Shown here piece by piece: positions 54,556-62,292 of a DNA stretch of 64,000 bases. Position 1 is the stretch's first letter. Every line of letters starts with the position of its first letter. The stretch is taken from positions 310,001-374,000 of the forward strand of contig SRSL01000003.1 of NCBI GenBank assembly GCA_009735695.1. Direction: 5' to 3'. The notes beneath the pieces are model-generated. The model did not search any database. It had not been told where the DNA came from and worked only from the letters and a program-made list of their open reading frames with translations. The position numbers were made by a program, and so were the translations under genes. Origin of the DNA: Christiangramia bathymodioli (GTDB lineage Bacteria > Bacteroidota > Bacteroidia > Flavobacteriales > Flavobacteriaceae).

Positions 54556-54628
54556 AGTGGCCGATTTTTGACTAAAAATATCTATTTTTTTATTGTTATC
54601 AGGCTGAACCTTTCTGAAAGATTTCAGA

Positions 54629-55537
54629 ATGGTAACTTTATCAACAAAAAGCAGCGTTTTGAAAAAGCATTCCGCAGAAAATGAATACCTGAAGATCGAG
54701 GTGCAGGAAACCGGCGCCGAGCTATGCAGCCTCGTAAATAAATCCTCGGGGATAGAACACATCTGGCAGGCCAATCCAGACGTATGGGCCAGCCATGCCC
54801 CAAACCTGTTTCCCGTGATTGGTGTCTTAAAAAATGGAACCTACTATTTTGAAGGAAAAGAATACTCAGTTCCAAAACACGGATTTATAAGATATAACAA
54901 TCATATCAGCCTTAAAGAAAAATCTGAAAACCGGCTCGTATTCGAGCTTGGATATTCACAGGAGAGCCTGGAAATATATCCATTTAAATTCTGTTTCAGG
55001 ATCGCATTTACCTTGAATGGAAAAGATCTTGAGATAAGTCATCAAATTATTAATCGGGACACTAAACCTATCTATTATTCGGTTGGAGGCCATCCTGCCT
55101 TTAATATTCAGCTTTTTAAGGATGAAGAGATCGAAGATTATTTTCTGGAATTCGATCAAAGACTGGATCTGGAAACCTATCTATTGAACGATGAGGGACT
55201 TGTTAGTACTAAAACAAAGAAGGTTCTCGAAAATGATCATCAAATTCAGCTTACCAGGCATATCTTTGATAATGACGCCCTTATCTTTAAAAATATCAGG
55301 TCCAAAAAAGTGAACCTGGTAAGTGCCAAAAATGGAAAGATCCTGAGTATGGAGTTTAAAGACTTCAAAAACTTCGGAATCTGGGCAAAACCCGGCGCTT
55401 CCTATGTGTGCCTAGAACCCTGGCTGGGAATCGCAGATATAGAAGGCACCAATCAGAACCTACCAGACAAAGAAGGGATTGAAGTTTTGGAAGCAGGAAA
55501 AAAAATCGAGCAAACTTATCACATAAAAATCGAATAA
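54629..55537 (+). CDS. Aldose 1-epimerase family protein (LacX-like)
   Basis: A 302-residue mutarotase-fold protein of the LacX/YeaD-like branch, unlike the GalM-type gene at 46591. Features are GAELCSLVNKSSGIEHIWQA, FPVIGVLKNGTYYFEGKEYSVPKHGFIR, YYSVGGHPAFNI (catalytic His) and KPGASYVCLEPWLGIAD (catalytic Glu). It may act on phosphorylated or other sugars. It is divergent from the FMN reductase, with 73 bases between the starts. The first ten residues are poorly fitting and the ATG used is the only good one. Confidence 0.88.
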   Translation: MVTLSTKSSVLKKHSAENEYLKIEVQETGAELCSLVNKSSGIEHIWQANPDVWASHAPNLFPVIGVLKNGTYYFEGKEYSVPKHGFIRYNNHISLKEKSENRLVFELGYSQESLEIYPFKFCFRIAFTLNGKDLEISHQIINRDTKPIYYSVGGHPAFNIQLFKDEEIEDYFLEFDQRLDLETYLLNDEGLVSTKTKKVLENDHQIQLTRHIFDNDALIFKNIRSKKVNLVSAKNGKILSMEFKDFKNFGIWAKPGASYVCLEPWLGIADIEGTNQNLPDKEGIEVLEAGKKIEQTYHIKIE

Positions 55538-55602
55538 ACACAATTACATAACTGTCTAAAAATCAGTTTTTTATTATTTTTATAGTTCTAAAAATAGCAG
55601 CT

Positions 55603-56439
55603 ATGAGAAATTTAAAGGTGATTTTAGGCATTATATTCCTGTTCGTTGCAAGTATCTCCCAGGCCCAGGAAGACATCGTACATATGTTGAACGGAGAAGA
55701 AAAGAAAGGAAAGGTTACGGCAGTAAACCCAGATGCAATAAGCTTCGTATATACGGGAGAAGAACTGGTTTATGAGCTAAAGAAACAGAATATACATAAA
55801 ATTGATTTTGCCAGTGGAAGAACCGAGGTTATCAATCAAATTCAAAATACGGGATCCAATACTGCAATAAATTCCAAAAACACGGCTGCAGATCGCAAGA
55901 ATAAAATTGCCGTTCTCCCCTTTACCATTGTTTCCAATAATGCAGCCCTTACAACCGAGGGTATGATGGAAGAAGTACAGAATACCACTGCTAGCTCTAT
56001 TCGCCAGAACACCAGCCAGGTTATTTTACAGGACCCATCTGAAACCAATGCGATTCTTTACGAAAATAATATTGGAGAAGCAGAGGCCACTAAAATGAGG
56101 CCGGCTGAATTAGCTCAGCTTCTTGGGGTGGAATTCATAGTCATCGGGTCAGCAAAGATTGACTACACTGGCTCCAATACCTACGGAAGCAGCAGTACCC
56201 GATATAAAGATAAGGAAGACAAAGACCGAAGATCCAGTAAATCATCGGGAAAGGAAAACACCTTTTCTTCAAGTAGTTCCACCGAAAATTACAGTACCAA
56301 TATCATGCTAAAGATCTTTAACGACCAGGGCAGGAATATTTATGATGTAGACCGAACAGGAATCGGAACGAATCTGGATAAATATGAATCAACCATCAGC
56401 TATCTTATTAAGCGATCACCATGGGGTGATAAAAGGTAA
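55603..56439 (+). CDS. Secreted protein with CsgG/TolB-like domain
   Basis: A 278-residue protein with a Sec signal (IFLFVASISQAQ). Residues about 20-75 are a small beta domain (VHMLNGEEKKGKVTAVNPDAISFVYTG) common in flavobacterial secreted proteins. From about 105, NKIAVLPFTIVSNN and AELAQLLGVEFIVIGSAKID resemble the CsgG-type nucleating fold (alpha/beta with the K-I-A-V-L-P-F first strand). A Ser- and Lys-rich stretch follows (residues about 200-225). It is not long enough for a full CsgG pore. I regard it as a periplasmic or outer-membrane protein of unknown role. Confidence 0.65.
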   Translation: MRNLKVILGIIFLFVASISQAQEDIVHMLNGEEKKGKVTAVNPDAISFVYTGEELVYELKKQNIHKIDFASGRTEVINQIQNTGSNTAINSKNTAADRKNKIAVLPFTIVSNNAALTTEGMMEEVQNTTASSIRQNTSQVILQDPSETNAILYENNIGEAEATKMRPAELAQLLGVEFIVIGSAKIDYTGSNTYGSSSTRYKDKEDKDRRSSKSSGKENTFSSSSSTENYSTNIMLKIFNDQGRNIYDVDRTGIGTNLDKYESTISYLIKRSPWGDKR

Positions 56440-56469
56440 TTATCTCCAGATTCTAAGATTAGATTGCCC

Positions 56470-56477
56470 TACCTTTG
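56470..56477 (+). promoter_or_regulatory. -7 element (TACCTTTG) of the DEAD-box helicase
   Basis: Exact TAnnTTTG match. It overlaps an in-frame TTG at 56475, so that codon would lie upstream of the transcript start and cannot be the translation start if this promoter is used. Confidence 0.6.
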
Positions 56478-56498
56478 CCCAAAATTAATTTGCAGGCT

Positions 56499-57842
56499 TT
56501 GACATTTCAGGATCTTAACTTAAACACTCCACTACTTAACGCCCTGGAAGATCTGGGTTTCCAGACTCCAACCCCTATCCAGGAACAGGCATTCTCTTCG
56601 ATCATGTCTGGACGAGATGTAGTGGGAATTGCCCAAACCGGGACCGGGAAGACCTTTGCTTATTTACTTCCCTTATTAAGGATGCTTAAATATTCTAAGC
56701 AAAAGAATCCGCGTATCCTTATCATGGTCCCAACTCGCGAGCTGGTAGTCCAGGTGGTTGGAGAGATCGAAAAGCTTACGAAATACATCAATATTCGGGT
56801 AGCCGGGGTTTATGGAGGTGTAAATATCAACACCCAGCAGGTGGAACTCAATCGTGGTCTGGATGTGGTCGTGGCGACACCAAGGAGGCTTTACGATCTC
56901 GTTCTTCGCAGAGCCATTCAGTTGAAATCCATTCAGAAATTCGTGATCGACGAGGTAGATGTGATGCTGGACCTTGGATTTAAATTCCAGGTTACTAACA
57001 TCCTGGAATTACTCCCTGAAAACCGGCAAAGCATCATGTTTTCGGCTACCATGACCGAAAATGTAGAAGGGATGATCGAAGCCAGTTTCAAGGCTCCTGA
57101 AAAAATTTCGGTAGCCGTTAGCGGTACGCCGCTGGAAAATATTGAACAAATCGGATACAAACTGCCGAACTTCAATACCAAGGCCAACTTACTTAAACAT
57201 GTATTGGCTGAAAATGAGACCTATCATAAGGTTTTGATATTCATAGGAGATAAACGTATTGCCGACAGGTTATTTGACAGTTTGAATTCTGAATTCCCTG
57301 GAGAAGTTAGCGTGGTACATACCGGGAAAAGTCAGAATTACCGACTGAACAGCGTTCAGGAATTCGATGCTGGCGAAACCAGGATCATGATCGCTACCGA
57401 TGTGATGGCCCGCGGTTTGGATATTGAGCATGTTTCACACGTGGTGAATTTCGATACGCCTAATTATCCAGAGAATTATATGCATCGAATAGGTAGGACC
57501 GGACGTGCCGAAAGAAAAGGGCGATCCATCCTTTTTACTACGGAAAAGGAACAAAATCACCTTGAAGCCATTGAAGCTCTTATGCAAATGAAAGTTCCAC
57601 AACATAAACTTCCCAAAGAAGTAAAAATCTCAAAAGAACTAATTCCCGAAGAAAGGCCAAGGGCCATCGAAATCAATAATCCCAATAAGGAAAGTGAAGA
57701 AGCCGGCCCTGCTTTCCATGAGAAAAAAGACAAGAACAAAAAGGTAAATCTGGGTGGTTCTTACCGCAGAGAGATCGCCAAGAAATATAAAAAGCCTAAA
57801 ACTCGAGGCGACAAGAACGCCAACCGTAGACGAAAAAAATAA
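56499..57842 (+). CDS. DEAD-box RNA helicase
   Basis: A 447-residue ATP-dependent RNA helicase. Motifs in order: Q motif (TPTPIQEQAF), AQTGTGKT (I), PTRELVVQ (Ia), VATPRR, DEVD (II, replacing DEAD), SAT (III), ATDVMARGLDIEHV (V) and HRIGRTGRAE (VI). The C-terminal tail after about 360 is basic and Lys-rich, as in RNA-binding helicases. No ATG is available; I chose the TTG at 56499 because MTFQDLNLNTPLLNAL is the usual flavobacterial N-terminus and because the TTG at 56475 lies in the promoter. TTG at 56490 is also possible. Confidence 0.93.
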   Translation: MTFQDLNLNTPLLNALEDLGFQTPTPIQEQAFSSIMSGRDVVGIAQTGTGKTFAYLLPLLRMLKYSKQKNPRILIMVPTRELVVQVVGEIEKLTKYINIRVAGVYGGVNINTQQVELNRGLDVVVATPRRLYDLVLRRAIQLKSIQKFVIDEVDVMLDLGFKFQVTNILELLPENRQSIMFSATMTENVEGMIEASFKAPEKISVAVSGTPLENIEQIGYKLPNFNTKANLLKHVLAENETYHKVLIFIGDKRIADRLFDSLNSEFPGEVSVVHTGKSQNYRLNSVQEFDAGETRIMIATDVMARGLDIEHVSHVVNFDTPNYPENYMHRIGRTGRAERKGRSILFTTEKEQNHLEAIEALMQMKVPQHKLPKEVKISKELIPEERPRAIEINNPNKESEEAGPAFHEKKDKNKKVNLGGSYRREIAKKYKKPKTRGDKNANRRRKK

Positions 57843-57843
57843 G

Positions 57844-57868
57844 AAAAGGAGCAATGCGCTCCTTTTTT
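57844..57868 (+). terminator. Terminator after the helicase
   Basis: AAAAGGAGC / GCTCCTTTT stem with loop AATGC and six T, directly after the helicase stop. Confidence 0.85.
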
Positions 57869-57890
57869 ATGTATAACTCCAGAAATTTAT

Positions 57891-57954
57891 GTCATTTCGA
57901 CCGGAACAGAAATCTAAAAAAGATTTCTCAGTCGCTACACTTCTTCGAAATGAC
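57891..57954. repeat. Flavobacterial intergenic hairpin repeat
   Basis: GTCATTTCGA (57891-57900) and TCGAAATGAC (57945-57954) are perfect complements, and inside them AGAAATCT (57908-57915) pairs with AGATTTCT (57921-57928). The GTCATTTCGAC...AGATTTCTC...TCGAAATGAC pattern recurs in intergenic DNA of many Flavobacteriia, by my recollection. It lies between the helicase terminator and the small basic-protein gene. Confidence 0.65.
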
Positions 57955-57983
57955 TTCAGCCAGATCTCAACCAGCTTGCTTTC

Positions 57984-58091
57984 CTAACTCCTGTTCTTTC
58001 TCTTTTCAGCCTTAGCCGCTCTTTTTTCTTTTAAACTCTTCGTTGGCTCTTTCTTCGCCGAATTCTTTGAGGGAGATTTTTCTTTAGACAT
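57984..58091 (-). CDS. 35-residue highly basic protein
   Basis: On the minus strand, ATG at 58091 opens a 35-codon frame ending TAG. The product begins MSKEKSPSKNSAKKEP and ends EKRAAKAEKRKNRS; 13 of 35 residues are Lys or Arg, with no Cys or aromatic residue. The pattern (Lys-rich, Ala/Glu-containing C-terminal helix) resembles short hypothetical proteins I recall from other flavobacteria, so it is probably a real gene, but I know no function. A nucleic-acid- or ribosome-binding role would fit its charge. It occupies the gap between the helicase and the TPR lipoprotein. Confidence 0.55.
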   Translation of the reverse strand: MSKEKSPSKNSAKKEPTKSLKEKRAAKAEKRKNRS

Positions 58092-58221
58092 GATCTCAAA
58101 ATTTAGAATTAATTGCTAAATGTAGTGATTGTTTCATTGCGAATTTCGCAAATCTTCAGGCATCATTTCGTAACTTTATAGTTGCCTTTTCTGAACTTCC
58201 TGCAGTAAAAATCAACCCGTT

Positions 58222-59943
58222 ATGAGAGCAATAAGTTTCATTTTTTTCCTCCTTCTGATCTTTTCCTGTAAAAATTCAGAAAAAGAGGCAGATAAAATAA
58301 CCATCAAGAAGCCTGTTTCCAGCAAATACAGCTGTGCACCAAAAATCACCGATGCAGACTGGTATAAGTCTGATAATAAAGCACCGCTATTCGACGGTCT
58401 TGATGCGGTGGATTTTAAGATTGAGACCAGCGAGCCCGAAGCTCAAAGATATTTTAACCAGGGGCTGGTACTTGCCTATGGGTTCAACCACGCCGAGGCC
58501 GCCCGTTCCTTTTATTACGCTACAAAACTCGATCCGGAATGTGCCATGTGTTACTGGGGTTTTGCCTATGTTCTAGGGCCAAATTATAATGCGGGAATGG
58601 AAGATGATAATTATGAACGGGCCTACAAAGCCATACAAAAGGCAAAGGAAATTAGTTCAGATTCTGAAAAAGAACTCGCGATGATCGAGGCCATGGCCGC
58701 AAGATATGTTAAAGAACCTGTGGAGGACCGGAGTGAGCTGGATAGAACCTATAGTGCTGAAATGAAAAAAGTGTATAACAGGTTCCCCGAGGATGCAGAT
58801 ATCTCGGCTTTATATGCCGAATCCTTAATGAATCTTCACCCATGGCAACTTTTCGATAAACAGGGTAATCCGGAAGAATGGACGCCTGAAATTGTTGACC
58901 TGCTGGAAAAAAATTTAAAAAATCATCCAGATCATCCTGGTGCAAACCATTTTTACATTCATGCTGTGGAAGCATCAAACACTCCGGAACGGGCCAACGC
59001 CTCTGCAAAGGCATTCGACGATGGGCTGGTACCCGGCTCTGGCCATTTAGTGCATATGCCATCTCACGTCTATATCAGGACAGGTGAATATCATAAAGGC
59101 ACAGTGGCTAATATCAGAGCTGTAGAGGCAGACAGCATCTATGTAACCAAATGTCATGCACAGGGCGCCTATCCCCTGGCCTATTATCCGCATAACTATC
59201 ATTTTCTGGCCGCCACCGCCACCCTGGAAGGGAACAGCGAATGGGCGATGATCGGAGCCACTAAATTATCTGAACATGTTCACCCAGACCTGATGAAAGA
59301 ACCAGGCTGGGGTACGCTTCAGCATTACTATGCTATCCCGTTATATGTCCAGGTTAAACTAGGCCGCTGGAACGACCTGGTCAATTCTGATTTTAAAACC
59401 TATAATCTGCCCTATCTGGAAGCGGTTAAGAATTATGCGCAGGGAATGGCCTATATGGCAAATAATGACCTGGATAACGCAAATAAAAAGCTGACAAAAC
59501 TTGAAAATCTTGCCGAAGATGAAAGTCTGGAAGCAGTAAGTATCTGGGAGATCAATTCGGTTGCTACCCTGATGCAGATCGCTAAAAGAGTACTGAAGGC
59601 TGAAATCCTTGCAAACCAGCAAGAATTTGAAGAAAGTATAGCCCTGTTAAAGGAAGCGGTGGAAATTGAAGATTCTCTGAATTATGACGAACCACCAGAC
59701 TGGTTCTTTTCGGTAAGACATCATTTAGGAGCCGTACAGATAGAGGCGGGAAACTATACAGAGGCAATCGCAACCTATAACGAGGATCTTAAAAAACTGC
59801 CCCGGAATGGCTGGGCACAACATGGGATGAGGCTGGCCTATGAACTCCTGGAGGATCAGGAAAATGTCAAAAAGATGGATCAATTAATTGCACGTAGCTG
59901 GAAAGGAGCTGATATCCAGATCAATTCATCCAGGATCAAATAG
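58222..59943 (+). CDS. TPR-containing lipoprotein
   Basis: A 573-residue lipoprotein (IFFLLLIFSCKNSE, Cys at about 16). TPR-like helices appear near residues 75-125 (AQRYFNQGLVLAYGFNHAEAARSFYYATKLDPECAMCYWG-type segment) and again at 410-560 (EESIALLKEAVEIEDSL; YTEAIATYNEDLKKLP). The middle part carries HPDHPGANHFYIHAVEAS and SGHLVHMPSHVYIRTGEYH, conserved His-rich blocks of this family. It is a cell-envelope protein of unknown function. It converges with the S41 peptidase gene. Confidence 0.85.
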   Translation: MRAISFIFFLLLIFSCKNSEKEADKITIKKPVSSKYSCAPKITDADWYKSDNKAPLFDGLDAVDFKIETSEPEAQRYFNQGLVLAYGFNHAEAARSFYYATKLDPECAMCYWGFAYVLGPNYNAGMEDDNYERAYKAIQKAKEISSDSEKELAMIEAMAARYVKEPVEDRSELDRTYSAEMKKVYNRFPEDADISALYAESLMNLHPWQLFDKQGNPEEWTPEIVDLLEKNLKNHPDHPGANHFYIHAVEASNTPERANASAKAFDDGLVPGSGHLVHMPSHVYIRTGEYHKGTVANIRAVEADSIYVTKCHAQGAYPLAYYPHNYHFLAATATLEGNSEWAMIGATKLSEHVHPDLMKEPGWGTLQHYYAIPLYVQVKLGRWNDLVNSDFKTYNLPYLEAVKNYAQGMAYMANNDLDNANKKLTKLENLAEDESLEAVSIWEINSVATLMQIAKRVLKAEILANQQEFEESIALLKEAVEIEDSLNYDEPPDWFFSVRHHLGAVQIEAGNYTEAIATYNEDLKKLPRNGWAQHGMRLAYELLEDQENVKKMDQLIARSWKGADIQINSSRIK

Positions 59944-59980
59944 ACTTCCATCAACCTCGACTCTCCCTCGACAAGTTCGA

Positions 59981-59996
59981 CAGGCTGCTCAGCCTG
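59981..59996. repeat. Short palindrome between convergent genes
   Basis: CAGGCTG-CT-CAGCCTG lies between the TPR lipoprotein and S41 peptidase stops, inside CTCGACAAGTTCGACAGGCTG, a phrase reminiscent of flavobacterial intergenic repeats. It may act as a weak bidirectional terminator; no T-run follows. Confidence 0.4.
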
Positions 59997-60000
59997 ACGA

Positions 60001-62193
60001 TTAATATTCGCTTTCTGGATGAGTTTCCTGAATGACCTCGATCGCTTTCTGAAGCAATTCATCCTCACCGTTTCGAAGGCCCTCTATACTCGGCCTCAGT
60101 TCGATATCAGGGACTATACCAATACGCTGGGTTTCGGTTCCATCAGGATAATAAACGCCAATTCCGGAGACCATAGTTTTAATACCACCAGGAAGAACAA
60201 TTTTTGAAACATTACCATCTGCTCCTGCAGTCTGACTGCCGATCACAACGGCTCCTGGCGCGGCCTGGAATGCCATAGTGGTATATTCTGCATTGCTCTG
60301 GGTTTCTTCGTTCACCAGGATAGTGAGTTTTCCTTCGTAATTTCTTCTTAAATAAGAGCCCACTTTAGAACCATCCCGAAAGCTAAAATATCCAGGATTT
60401 TCGATCGAAGTATTGGTGAACTTTGCAAAACTGGTTGGTTTCGGCACCACTTTATTCCCCATGCTGAAAACAATAAAATCTGAAGGATAACAACGCATAT
60501 CAACCACAATACCATCAGTATCCTCAAATTTTTTAAGTATATCCCTGATCTCTCCTTTTTCCAGAGATTCAGGATAGATATAACCAATTTCTTCGGTAAG
60601 GAATTTATGACTCGGAACAGGCTCTTCGGAAGAATCCCAATCTTCAACCGAAGCTATATTTTCAGAAAAATTGCCCCTGCTATTCTGAAATCTCAACTCC
60701 AGGCTGTCTTGATTGGTCCATAAAAACTTTCGGGCCATATCCCTTAATTTCGTAGGATAATTGGATGCCGGGTAATAATGTAGGTTTTCAGCGATGATCT
60801 TTTCAACGGGCCTTCCGTTGATATGGGTGATGACGTCTCCTTTTTTGATATCCAGGCCCTGGCTTTCATCCACTTTTACCACAAAAGGTTTTTCCTCTAC
60901 AAATTCAACCTTTACAGGCAATCTCTTTTTTCCGAAGAACTCATTAAGAGCTTCATCATAATACCACATATTGGCATGGGTATCATTCACTTCTTCGATC
61001 AATTGAAGCATACTCAACTTATAATCAAGTTCGGAGTCATTGTTCACAAATCTTGGAATATATTCTTTCAGAACTTCCTCCCAATTTTTATCAGTGAGGT
61101 GATTATTAGGATTGAAATACTCCATCATGTTCCAGTAGCGATAAAGAGCCAGCAATTTTATGCCGGTATCATCCCATTGCATGTCGGGGTAACTTCTTTC
61201 ATTAGTAAAAGCTGGATTTCGCACTCCGGGATTAATAGAAAAATAGTAATGTTCTTTCTCTCTTTTTGAATGCAGTACTTCCTGAAGTTCTTCCGATAAG
61301 TCTTCACTTAGAAAATCCTTATCGTAGATCCATTCATGATCCGGAATATGTTCATAGCCATCATCACCTGGTAATTCATGTTCTCCAGCTTCAATACTTC
61401 CCAGGGATGAAATCCAGGAAGCGAGTTCCGCATCAAAATTATCCGAATTGATCCTGGGTAAGAACCTGAAAAGTTCATTGTCCCAATTAATATTTCCCTT
61501 CGCGATCTCCGGATGATGATATTTGACAAATCCCCACACCTTTCCCAGTTTGTACAGGCGCTGTTCCTGTTTTTTACTTAGACTTTCTAATTTGAAATTA
61601 GAAGAATTCACAAAAGCTGAATCTTTCTGAGCAGGATTTAATTGAATAGCTACTTCCTCCAGGTCCTGAATATCCTTTTTTCCATTTACTTTGAGCTGGA
61701 AGTTATCAAACCAGGCAGTCCCTGTTCCAGAGAGGATTCCTCCAACAATGATTGTCTTTGCATTTTCAGGAAAACGAACGGTCACTTCATATTTCTCCCA
61801 GTCGTTGGTTGCTTTTAGCTGTTGTGACTCCATATTATCAAAAGCCAAAGAGCCCGCTGAACCGTCTACCCTGATGAGTAACCCGGCAAATCCTTCTACA
61901 TTTTCGGTTTTGATATAACCTTCAAGGTTCAAAGATTTCCCCTTGTATCGAGCGGGAATTCTATAAGCGATACTACCAAAGGTACTAGCGTTTTCCCCGG
62001 AAGATATCTTTGCAGCATATTTCCCTGAATAAGCATTGAGACTATCTTTCTGGATAGGATAATCGCCCCATATAAACCAGCCATCTGGCAGTTCTTCATT
62101 TTTTTCAGCCTGATCGAAATCAAGGTTGTATTTTGGTGTTTGAGCATAATTCAAACTGGAAAAAAGAATAAATAAGAAGAAAAGCTTTTGCAT
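60001..62193 (-). CDS. S41 family C-terminal processing-type peptidase
   Basis: A 730-residue secreted peptidase (Sec signal ending LNYAQ). Residues about 20-170 are a beta-sandwich (FDQAEKNEELPDGWFIWGDYPI; WFDNFQLKVNG), likely carbohydrate-binding-module-like. A helical region follows, then a PDZ-like segment (GLDIKKGDVITHINGRPVEKI) near 460-480 and the S41 core with the nucleophile Ser in EETQSNAEYTTMAF and GSQTAGADGN near 655-680. The Ser context is that of tricorn-type S41 enzymes. Substrate is unknown. A perfect 14-bp palindrome lies just upstream of the start. Confidence 0.9.
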   Translation of the reverse strand: MQKLFFLFILFSSLNYAQTPKYNLDFDQAEKNEELPDGWFIWGDYPIQKDSLNAYSGKYAAKISSGENASTFGSIAYRIPARYKGKSLNLEGYIKTENVEGFAGLLIRVDGSAGSLAFDNMESQQLKATNDWEKYEVTVRFPENAKTIIVGGILSGTGTAWFDNFQLKVNGKKDIQDLEEVAIQLNPAQKDSAFVNSSNFKLESLSKKQEQRLYKLGKVWGFVKYHHPEIAKGNINWDNELFRFLPRINSDNFDAELASWISSLGSIEAGEHELPGDDGYEHIPDHEWIYDKDFLSEDLSEELQEVLHSKREKEHYYFSINPGVRNPAFTNERSYPDMQWDDTGIKLLALYRYWNMMEYFNPNNHLTDKNWEEVLKEYIPRFVNNDSELDYKLSMLQLIEEVNDTHANMWYYDEALNEFFGKKRLPVKVEFVEEKPFVVKVDESQGLDIKKGDVITHINGRPVEKIIAENLHYYPASNYPTKLRDMARKFLWTNQDSLELRFQNSRGNFSENIASVEDWDSSEEPVPSHKFLTEEIGYIYPESLEKGEIRDILKKFEDTDGIVVDMRCYPSDFIVFSMGNKVVPKPTSFAKFTNTSIENPGYFSFRDGSKVGSYLRRNYEGKLTILVNEETQSNAEYTTMAFQAAPGAVVIGSQTAGADGNVSKIVLPGGIKTMVSGIGVYYPDGTETQRIGIVPDIELRPSIEGLRNGEDELLQKAIEVIQETHPESEY

Positions 62194-62205
62194 AAAAATT
62201 GGCTG

Positions 62206-62219
62206 ATTAGTTAACTAAT
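62206..62219. promoter_or_regulatory. Perfect 14-bp palindrome upstream of the S41 peptidase
   Basis: ATTAGTTAACTAAT equals its own reverse complement and lies 13 bases before the S41 ATG. It is AT-rich but exact, and may be a repressor site. Confidence 0.35.
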
Positions 62220-62238
62220 TAAGGGATCTGCAAGAAAC

Positions 62239-62269
62239 AAAAAACCCGGACATTATAACGCCCGGGTCT
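62239..62269 (-). terminator. Terminator after lpdA
   Basis: Minus-strand ACCCGG / CCGGGT stem with a 12-base loop and six T, 26 bases after the lpdA stop. Confidence 0.75.
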
Positions 62270-62292
62270 AAAAAATATTCTGTGTTTTCCTA

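Noticed and set aside
54556-54774. N-terminal extension of the FMN reductase
   Set aside because: It overlaps the divergent mutarotase start and lacks flavodoxin-like sequence; MKKILAFAGSNS is the standard N-terminus.
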